From Nitrospiria bacterium (GTDB lineage Bacteria > Nitrospirota > CAKKRA01 > 9FT-COMBO-42-15): DNA of 5,185 nt. A program made the position numbers and the translations under genes. The first letter of the stretch is position 1. Each line of letters opens with the position of its first letter. Under the pieces are notes generated by a model. That model made no database searches and was not told the origin of the DNA. It worked only from the letters and a program-made list of their open reading frames with translations. Positions 1 to 4,213 of this stretch are shown in pieces. The DNA lies in NCBI GenBank assembly GCA_919902475.1, contig CAKKRA010000373.1:1-5185 (forward strand), written 5' to 3'.

Positions 1-2
1 TT

Positions 3-452
3 TCTGCCTATGTTGCAAAGAGGACAAAGAAAAAAATCATCACATGGGACGGCTTCTGTCATGTGCATCAGAGGGTTTCCGCAGCTAATATTAATGAGCT
101 GAGGGCAGAACACCCTGAGGCAGTAGTCATTGTCCATCCTGAGTGTCCACTGGAGATACAGGATATGGCAGACCATATTGCAAGCACATCTGGTATTTTG
201 AGGCTTGCAAAGGAGATAGATAAGAAGGAGTTTATTATCGGCACAGAGGAGGGTCTGGGCCATCGTTTAAAAAAGGAAAATCCTGACAAGGAATTTTATT
301 TTGCTTATGAACACATGGTCTGTCCGAATATGAAAAGGATAACCTTGAGAAGCCTGCGAAATGCACTTCGTGATATGCAGTATATAATCAAGGTGCCGGA
401 TGATATCAGGGTAAAGGCAAAGAGGGCATTGGACAGGATGTTAGAGGTGTAG
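3..452 (+). CDS. nadA: quinolinate synthase NadA, C-terminal half (5' end outside window)
   Basis: NadA is a cytoplasmic [4Fe-4S] enzyme that condenses iminoaspartate (from NadB) with dihydroxyacetone phosphate to give quinolinate, the NAD precursor. The open frame runs in from the left edge; a GTG at 63 is an internal Val, because family-typical sequence continues upstream (WDGFCHVH). About 149 residues are visible of a protein usually 300-350 long. Visible hallmarks are the second cluster cysteine in GFCHVH (codon 57-59), the HPE motif in VIVHPECP (near 135), STSG (near 183), GTEEG (near 243), and the third cluster cysteine in CPNMKRITL (codon 321-323). The first cluster cysteine would lie outside the window. 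It ends with a TAG stop and has no convincing terminator of its own directly downstream. It is convergent with the vapBC and nadB genes on the other strand. Identification is secure. Confidence 0.97.
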   Translation, partial: SAYVAKRTKKKIITWDGFCHVHQRVSAANINELRAEHPEAVVIVHPECPLEIQDMADHIASTSGILRLAKEIDKKEFIIGTEEGLGHRLKKENPDKEFYFAYEHMVCPNMKRITLRSLRNALRDMQYIIKVPDDIRVKAKRALDRMLEV

Positions 453-474
453 TGTAATATGCCTCTTCCAGTTT

Positions 475-506
475 TGGGATAACGGGGTCGTGGGATAACG
501 GGGTCG
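475..506. repeat. perfect 16-bp tandem duplication
   Basis: The unit TGGGATAACGGGGTCG occurs twice head to tail with no mismatch (475-490 and 491-506), just after nadA. The second copy is followed by CACCTAC. It lies in non-coding sequence. It could be a slippage product or part of a degenerate dispersed repeat; no function is evident. Confidence 0.85.
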
Positions 507-526
507 CACCTACAAAATACATTTTA

Positions 527-555
527 GGAGCATGGAACATAGAGGTTCTGCTTCC
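527..555. repeat. imperfect inverted repeat / hairpin in the nadA-vapC intergenic region
   Basis: The left arm GGAGCATGGAAC (527-538) folds on the right arm GTTCTGCTTCC (545-555) around a 6-nt loop. Ten base pairs form (GG, AGCA and GAAC blocks), with a 2-nt bulge on the left and a 1-nt bulge on the right. It has no U-run directly after it, so it is not a classical terminator on the + strand. The bulged, unit-like shape resembles dispersed intergenic palindromic repeats, but other genomic copies cannot be seen from this window. Confidence 0.5.
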
Positions 556-573
556 CAATTTTAAATTGTCTGC

Positions 574-598
574 AAAAAAAATCATGGAAGCGCCCATG
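574..598 (-). terminator. terminator-like hairpin downstream of vapC
   Basis: Read on the - strand, CATGG (598-594), a 6-nt loop and CCATG (587-583) are followed by A and then eight T (581-574). It begins 45 nt beyond the vapC stop and is correctly oriented to end the vapBC transcript. The stem is only 5 bp, so termination may be weak or partial. On the + strand the same hairpin is preceded by A8 and lacks a T tail, so it would not terminate nadA. Confidence 0.5.
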
Positions 599-643
599 CT
601 AAAAAGCGAAAGATGAGCTTTGAAAATATATACAGCCTGATTT

Positions 644-1051
644 TTATGGGCTGATGCGCTTTATGCCGCGGATGGCGTCAAAGTGTGGGTCAACTGATAA
701 TATCTTTTCTATGCTGTTATTAAGCATTGTAGCGGCATGAACAGCATCCCGTGCGTTTATGGATGGAAATTCCTTAAGCAGGCCATAAGCCTTTTCAATC
801 TCAGATAATCTTATGGGGTATATTTCCCTGCAAAAGGCCTTTAAGGCCTCCAAAGCCGCTTCTGCCAAATCCGGCATCCGTATACTAAAATAACGGTGCA
901 AAATCTCCTGTAAGACTTCTGTGTTTGAAACGACTAATAACTCGCCTTCCTTTATTTTTTCAAGATACTTACGGCAAGGCGCCTTAAAGGGATGCTCTTT
1001 ACCGAGCGCATACATTATTATGTTTGCGTCAAGGAATACAGCCTGTTTCAT
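644..1051 (-). CDS. vapC: PIN-domain ribonuclease toxin, VapC family
   Basis: This 135-residue PIN-domain protein has the size of a VapC toxin, a Mg2+-dependent endoribonuclease that in studied members cuts tRNA or rRNA. The four-acid PIN arrangement is visible: D8 in FLDANI near the N-terminus, E45/E49 in SNTEVLQEI, D102 in ARDAVHAA, and D121 (with D125) in SVDPHFD. The open frame extends upstream to 1090, but the start chosen is the ATG at 1051. It overlaps the vapB stop by 4 nt (ATGA) and puts the first catalytic Asp at the usual distance from the N-terminus; the longer version would carry 13 unrelated residues. It is translationally coupled to vapB, which supplies the antitoxin. All acidic residues are present, so it looks active. 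The RNA target cannot be inferred. Confidence 0.9.
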   Translation of the reverse strand: MKQAVFLDANIIMYALGKEHPFKAPCRKYLEKIKEGELLVVSNTEVLQEILHRYFSIRMPDLAEAALEALKAFCREIYPIRLSEIEKAYGLLKEFPSINARDAVHAATMLNNSIEKILSVDPHFDAIRGIKRISP

Positions 1052-1308
1052 CGGCTGACTGCTTTGCGTTTGGAATATTCTTTTTCCCACTGCTGATAGT
1101 CTTCAGGAACTGGCGCAGGCGGCATTGAGAGCAGACGGTCTATTGAATCTTTTATCCTCGCATGTTTTTTTTCTTTTACATAGACCTTTTCCACTGCTTC
1201 CCTTATAAGAGTGCCTAATTTTTTCTTGGTCTTAACTGCAAATTCTTCAAGAGTCTTATATTCTTCCTCTGTAAGAAGTACCTGGGCTTTTTTAGTATAT
1301 GTCGTCAT
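1048..1308 (-). CDS. vapB: VapB-type antitoxin, probable ribbon-helix-helix DNA-binding protein
   Basis: This 86-residue protein lies directly upstream of vapC with an ATGA overlap. The N-terminal half has the pattern of a ribbon-helix-helix antitoxin: a short basic strand (KAQVLLT), then helix EEEYKTLEEFAVKT, a turn KKLG, and a second helix TLIREAVEKVYV. The C-terminal half (about residues 45-86) is charged and Pro-rich (MPPAPVPEDYQQW) and is the likely toxin-binding tail. The expected role is to neutralise VapC and, with it, repress the shared promoter. The ATG at 1308 is supported by an AAGGAG ribosome site (1323-1318) 9 nt upstream. The likely transcription start, judged from the -10 box, is close to that site, giving a very short leader. 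Family naming follows context; the fold assignment is by pattern, not by search. Confidence 0.83.
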   Translation of the reverse strand: MTTYTKKAQVLLTEEEYKTLEEFAVKTKKKLGTLIREAVEKVYVKEKKHARIKDSIDRLLSMPPAPVPEDYQQWEKEYSKRKAVSR

Positions 1309-1329
1309 AGTTTGAATCTCCTTAAAAAT

Positions 1330-1358
1330 ATAATATCAACAAAATACGCTTTTGTCAA
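1330..1358 (-). promoter_or_regulatory. vapBC promoter (-35 TTGACA, -10 TATTAT, 17-bp spacer)
   Basis: On the - strand a perfect TTGACA (1358-1353) and TATTAT (1335-1330) are separated by exactly 17 bp. Transcription would start near 1323, at or just before the AAGGAG ribosome site of vapB. This is a near-consensus housekeeping sigma-factor promoter. Confidence 0.8.
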
Positions 1359-1391
1359 TACTCTTTTAAAATAGTATTTATAGATAGTATT
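1357..1391. promoter_or_regulatory. candidate VapB/VapBC operator: 22-bp palindrome plus an extra half-site
   Basis: Positions 1357-1378 form a palindrome with arms AATACT and AGTATT around TTTTAAAA, with one mismatched pair (1363/1372). A further AGTATT half-site lies at 1386-1391, and ATAGTATT recurs at 1371-1378 and 1384-1391 with a 13-bp period. The palindrome overlaps the first 2 bp of the vapBC -35 box, where a bound antitoxin or toxin-antitoxin complex would block RNA polymerase. Assigning it to VapB is inference from position. Confidence 0.6.
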
Positions 1392-1582
1392 ATTGGTTAG
1401 CATACATTAAAAGATGGACAACGCACTTTTCTAAATCAGTAAAGATAAAAGGGGCGTGTCTTGAAATATAAGTTCTTAAAACAGGCTGACCTTCTGAGCC
1501 TACAGTGGATTAGTTTTCCACCTCTGCTGGATTTTTATCTTCAAGGCAAAATGAAATTTGTGCTCAATTATAATCAAACCGC
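1392..1582. other. non-coding gap between nadB and the vapBC promoter
   Basis: I see no supported gene here. A TTG-initiated + strand frame from 1461 exists, but it lacks a good ribosome site, has no recognisable motif and runs into the nadB 3' end antisense. The gap holds two small inverted repeats (AGGCT/AGCCT at 1483-1501 and GTGGA/TCCAC at 1505-1521) and the string GGGGCGTGTCTTG (1451-1463). No RNA gene was recognised. Confidence 0.6.
1478..1501 (-). terminator. possible weak terminator after nadB
   Basis: Read on the - strand, AGGCT (1501-1497) pairs with AGCCT (1487-1483) across a 9-nt loop and is followed by GTTTT (1482-1478). It starts about 80 nt past the nadB stop. The stem is short and the T-run has only four residues, so this is tentative. 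Confidence 0.3.
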
Positions 1583-3142
1583 CTATTGCCCTTTAAATAA
1601 AATATGTTTTCTCCAGTCACTCCCTTTTTCCTTAAAATCGCTTCTGTAGTGGGCGCCGACGCTTCCTTCTCTTAATAAGGCTGCTGTTGTTATCAGCCTT
1701 GCAACAGTAATCATGTTCTTTACTTCAAGCTCCCTTCTGATTTTAAAAAAGGTGCCTTCAATCCTTTTCCACCCCTTTAATTTTTCTAATGCCTCGTTAA
1801 GGGATTTTTTGCAGCGCACAATCCCTGTCTTTGCCCACATCATCTTTCTTAATGAGCTTCTAATCTTGTCTATATCAAAAGCGACTTTTTTAATAATACG
1901 CTTTTTAGGCATAGCATATCTTCTGACAAATGAATTAATATCCTTTACATGCTTCATATACCTTCCTGCTGCCTCTCCTGCCCTTGCGCCATACACAAGA
2001 CCCTCTAAAAGAGAATTGCTTGCAAGTCTATTAGCGCCATGAACGGCTGTGCATGCAACCTCACCTGCTGCAAATAGTCCCTTTATACTTGTTGCGGCAT
2101 TTGTATCTGTCTTCACCCCACCCATTATATAATGCGCTGCAGGGCTGACAGGGATAAGGTCTTCTGTGATGTCTATATCGTATTGAAGGCATGTAGTATA
2201 GATTTTTGGGAATCTCTCTCTGACAAATTTCCTATTTAGATGGGTCATATCAAGGTAGACAAAATTGCTCTTTGCTGCACGCATCTCTGATAATATCGCC
2301 CTGCTCACAATATCCCTCGGAGCAAGCTCTGCATCAGGATGATATTTATACATAAAGCGTTCTGCTTTTATGTTTTTCAGTATCCCGCCTTCGCCGCGCA
2401 TTGCCTCTGAAAGAAGAAACTGCGGCGCAGCAGGAAGATAAAGCGCTGTTGGGTGAAACTGCACAAACTCCATATCTAACAGCACAGCTCCTGCGCGATA
2501 GGCAATTGCCAAGCCGTCGCCTGTTGCAACAGCAGGATTTGTTGTCCTTGAATATAGCTGGCCGCATCCGCCTGTTGATAGAACAACTGCCTTTGCAAAG
2601 ACTGGAAATACCTCGCCTGTTGCAGATAAAAGTAATGCCCCTCTGCATATATTATCCTTAACAATCAAGTCTACAGTAAAGCAGAAGGGGAGTTTAGAGA
2701 TATTTGGAATGGACTTAACCTTATTTAAAAGCGCGCTCTCTATCTCCTCGCCTGTTGCATCGCCCTTTGCATGGATGATCCTGTTTATGCTGTGCGCAGC
2801 CTCCCTGCCAAAGGAGAGCTTCTCGCCGAGCATGTCAAACTTAGCGCCCCATGAGATTAGCTCAAGTATCCTCTCAGGCCCTTCTTCTACAAGAACCTTC
2901 ACAGCCCTTTTATTGCAGAGGCCAGCGCCTGCTTTAATAGTGTCATTGAAGTGGAAGCCAATGGTATCCTCATCGCTCAATGCAACAGCAACACCGCCCT
3001 GCGCATAGCCTGTACTTCCCTCTGCAGGTCTGTCCTTTGTTACAACTGTAACATTGCCATATTTACTAAGCTCTATCGCAGCCCGCAGACCTGCAACGCC
3101 GCTGCCGAGGACTAAGAAGTCTGTTATGGTATTCTTGTTCAT
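1583..3142 (-). CDS. nadB: L-aspartate oxidase NadB
   Basis: NadB is a cytoplasmic FAD flavoenzyme that oxidises L-aspartate to iminoaspartate, the substrate of NadA; it can use O2 or, anaerobically, fumarate as acceptor. The 519 residues match the usual length. The FAD Rossmann motif GSGVAGLRAA is at 13-22 and the flavin-contact STGYAQGGVAVAL at 43-55. Residues corresponding to the E. coli active-site set are present: E114 (FGREAAHS), H230 (FHPTAL), R276 (APRDIVSR), H337 (AAHYIMGG) and R372 (GANRLASNSLLEG). A helical C-terminal domain ends with GAHYRSDF (496-503). The usual SRG before that motif reads SVG here (V495). The ATG overlaps the stop of the upstream lipoprotein-like gene by 4 nt (ATGA) and has only a weak ribosome site, which implies translational coupling. 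It is the last gene of a run that begins with a TA module. Confidence 0.97.
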   Translation of the reverse strand: MNKNTITDFLVLGSGVAGLRAAIELSKYGNVTVVTKDRPAEGSTGYAQGGVAVALSDEDTIGFHFNDTIKAGAGLCNKRAVKVLVEEGPERILELISWGAKFDMLGEKLSFGREAAHSINRIIHAKGDATGEEIESALLNKVKSIPNISKLPFCFTVDLIVKDNICRGALLLSATGEVFPVFAKAVVLSTGGCGQLYSRTTNPAVATGDGLAIAYRAGAVLLDMEFVQFHPTALYLPAAPQFLLSEAMRGEGGILKNIKAERFMYKYHPDAELAPRDIVSRAILSEMRAAKSNFVYLDMTHLNRKFVRERFPKIYTTCLQYDIDITEDLIPVSPAAHYIMGGVKTDTNAATSIKGLFAAGEVACTAVHGANRLASNSLLEGLVYGARAGEAAGRYMKHVKDINSFVRRYAMPKKRIIKKVAFDIDKIRSSLRKMMWAKTGIVRCKKSLNEALEKLKGWKRIEGTFFKIRRELEVKNMITVARLITTAALLREGSVGAHYRSDFKEKGSDWRKHILFKGQ

Positions 3143-3621
3143 CTTTCAGACGGGGCGCTGCTTATAGAATAAAGCTCAAATGGATTGCTTCCTGCAATGC
3201 CAGTCAGCTTTGGCTCTGCTTCATTTGAAAAGGCAAACACTGAATTGCCGTTATTGTTAATCGGTTTTCCGCCTTTTTTCCATGTCCCTTCCCAGTGGAG
3301 GTTTACCCTTGCGCTGTCCTTGTCCATGTCTATTCTATCAACATAAATCGCAAGGTCAATCTCATCAGACTCTGTCATTGCCTTTTCAACCGCATTTTTA
3401 AAAGAGGCATTATACTTTGGAGAGATAATAGCCATAAAGTCAGTGAAGTCCTTTCCTTTATACTTATCCTGCAGCTTTGTAACACTATTCAATATAGCCT
3501 TTATCCTTACAATGTCCTCTGACGGCTTCACTGCCTTTGAGCAGGAGGCAGAAGCACTTATAACAAAAAGTAAAATAGATATTAAGAAAATTAACTTAAA
3601 CTTTATTAAAAATAATCTCAT
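3139..3621 (-). CDS. exported small protein, probable lipoprotein with possible NTF2-like fold
   Basis: I do not recognise the family. The 160-residue product starts with a signal peptide: basic residues (R2, K7, K9), then a hydrophobic stretch to about residue 21, then SASASC with Cys at 27. This could be a lipobox, though a weak one because -3 is Ser rather than Leu/Val/Ile; ordinary signal peptidase cleavage near ASA is the alternative. The mature part has a helix-rich stretch (about 36-85, including KLQDKYKGKDFTDFM) followed by beta-like segments (VNLHWEGTW, NSVFAFSN, KLTGIAGSNPFEL). That order resembles small NTF2-like periplasmic proteins, by impression only. The ATG overlaps the toxin stop by 4 nt, with GAGG 8 nt upstream (inside the toxin gene), and the gene's own stop overlaps the nadB ATG. 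No link to NAD synthesis is evident from its sequence. Confidence 0.8.
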   Translation of the reverse strand: MRLFLIKFKLIFLISILLFVISASASCSKAVKPSEDIVRIKAILNSVTKLQDKYKGKDFTDFMAIISPKYNASFKNAVEKAMTESDEIDLAIYVDRIDMDKDSARVNLHWEGTWKKGGKPINNNGNSVFAFSNEAEPKLTGIAGSNPFELYSISSAPSER

Positions 3622-3875
3622 TTATAAACCTCGCTTCTATGGCCGACTTTATGAACAGTTACAGTTTTATTATTATGATTAATCTCATAAATTACTCGCC
3701 AATCACCAACTTTAAGTTTATATAATCCTGAAAAAGAACCTTTAAGGGACAACGGCATTACTGTTTCAGCATTTTCTGATAGCCAAGTAAGTTTGTCTGC
3801 AATTCGTTGCGCAATTGCTTTATCAAGATTTTTGAGGTCAGATAAAGCCTTTGGCAGGACAATTACTTGATACAT
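3618..3875 (-). CDS. RelE/ParE-superfamily toxin
   Basis: This 85-residue protein has the compact RelE/ParE toxin layout. An N-terminal strand (YQVIVLPKALSDL) leads into two helices (about 10-35), then PLSLKG (41-46), GLYKLKVGDWRVIYEI (50-65) and a last strand ending in VGHRSEVY (77-84). The LK(V/I)GDWRVIYEI and GHRxEVY blocks are strongly typical of the RelE-type mRNA interferase branch; R60, H79 and R80 are plausible functional residues. Members usually cleave mRNA in the ribosome, while ParE relatives poison gyrase; sequence alone does not separate the two with certainty. The ATG shares one base with the antitoxin stop (TAATG), and the toxin stop overlaps the lipoprotein-like gene's ATG. 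It looks intact and is visibly more AT-rich than nadB, consistent with transfer. Confidence 0.92.
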   Translation of the reverse strand: MYQVIVLPKALSDLKNLDKAIAQRIADKLTWLSENAETVMPLSLKGSFSGLYKLKVGDWRVIYEINHNNKTVTVHKVGHRSEVYK

Positions 3876-4090
3876 TATTTAAGCCCTAACTGCTTTTTCA
3901 CTTCTTCAAGTGGAATACCCTCGCCTCTTTCCATTTGTTTCATTGATTCCCGTAAGCTTTCTTCAACCTCAGGCCTTAATTCAAGTCCATAATCAGGGTC
4001 AATTAACTCATTAATTGCATCTCTTATTAGAGATTTCAATTCTCCAACAGTCATATCGCTTACTTTTTTATCTTCTAAGGTTGCAGGCAT
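3875..4090 (-). CDS. antitoxin partner of the RelE/ParE-type toxin
   Basis: This 71-residue acidic protein comes immediately before the toxin (TAATG junction), the normal antitoxin-first order. It contains VSDMTVGELKSLIRDAINELID (about residues 10-31), a helix-rich segment often seen in short antitoxin-like proteins. A charged helical tail follows, ending in GIPLEEVKKQLGL. No clear DNA-binding fold is obvious, so its family is uncertain; the role is assigned mainly from its partner. The frame could open at a TTG at 4096, but the ATG at 4090 is chosen because the AGGAGG site then sits at an ideal 7-nt spacing; it would be only 1 nt from the TTG. It is the first gene of the run that ends with nadB and probably takes part in repressing the promoter upstream. 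Confidence 0.85.
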   Translation of the reverse strand: MPATLEDKKVSDMTVGELKSLIRDAINELIDPDYGLELRPEVEESLRESMKQMERGEGIPLEEVKKQLGLK

Positions 4091-4097
4091 TTTCAAG

Positions 4098-4103
4098 CCT
4101 CCT
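4098..4103 (-). promoter_or_regulatory. consensus ribosome site AGGAGG that fixes the antitoxin start
   Basis: AGGAGG on the - strand (4103-4098) lies 7 nt before the ATG at 4090. This excludes the in-frame TTG at 4096 as the main start. It is the strongest ribosome site in the four-gene run, fitting abundant antitoxin synthesis. Confidence 0.85.
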
Positions 4104-4148
4104 TTTCATAACAAATTGAAGCAAGATAGATATTGTTCCTCTAAACAA

Positions 4149-4177
4149 ATTATAGAATAAACTTTATTAACTTGCAA
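4149..4177 (-). promoter_or_regulatory. promoter of the antitoxin-toxin-lipoprotein-nadB run
   Basis: On the - strand TTGCAA (4177-4172) and a perfect TATAAT (4154-4149) are separated by exactly 17 bp. Transcription would begin near 4142, giving a leader of about 50 nt. I see no comparable promoter immediately before the lipoprotein-like gene or nadB, so this one probably serves all four genes. Confidence 0.8.
4156..4168. promoter_or_regulatory. candidate operator: perfect 13-bp palindrome in the promoter spacer
   Basis: AATAAACTTTATT is a perfect inverted repeat with a single central base, lying wholly between the -35 and -10 boxes of the TA promoter. A protein bound there would occlude the promoter, as expected for TA autoregulation. 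Palindromes this AT-rich also arise by chance, so binding is inferred. Confidence 0.45.
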
Positions 4178-4183
4178 GGAATT

Positions 4184-4213
4184 AGTAAGGGTGAACATCT
4201 GTTCGCCACTACT
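4184..4213. repeat. 30-bp imperfect palindrome containing GAAC-N4-GTTC
   Basis: The arms 4184-4197 and 4200-4213 match at 11 of 14 positions around a 2-nt centre; the core GAACATCTGTTC (4193-4204) has perfect 5-bp arms. It covers the M23 stop codon and lies just upstream of the TA promoter -35 box. Possible roles are a dispersed palindromic repeat, a hairpin at the end of the M23 transcript (there is no T-run), or an operator. The core also fits the LexA box spacing of Gram-positive bacteria. Confidence 0.6.

Noticed and set aside
475..506. CRISPR-like direct repeats
   Set aside because: There are only two copies, directly abutting with no spacer, and no cas genes are nearby.
527..555. Integron attC site suggested by the bulged hairpin
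   Set aside because: The arms lack the paired RYYYAAC and GTTRRRY core sites, and no cassette structure or integrase is seen.
406..597. - strand frame of 63 codons between nadA and vapC
   Set aside because: It overlaps the nadA 3' end antisense, crosses the 16-bp tandem repeat and begins inside the terminator-like hairpin; there is no ribosome site.
1052..1090. N-terminal extension of VapC by 13 residues
   Set aside because: It would overlap vapB by about 43 nt and push the first catalytic Asp inward; the ATGA junction at 1048-1051 is the standard coupling.
1461..1649. + strand frame of 62 codons starting with TTG after AAGGGG
   Set aside because: Ribosome site and start are weak, the product has no recognisable motif, and more than a third of it is antisense to the conserved nadB C-terminus.
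2346..2664. Several overlapping frames on both strands within nadB
   Set aside because: All lie in the body of the well-supported nadB gene and are low-complexity products (Gln- or Arg-rich) of its codon composition.
1713..3008. + strand frames of about 100 codons antisense to nadB
   Set aside because: They are shadows of nadB codons with no ribosome sites or family motifs.
4091..4148. Riboswitch or structured leader ahead of the antitoxin-nadB run
   Set aside because: The predicted leader is only about 50 nt, AT-rich and without a recognisable aptamer fold or terminator/antiterminator pair.
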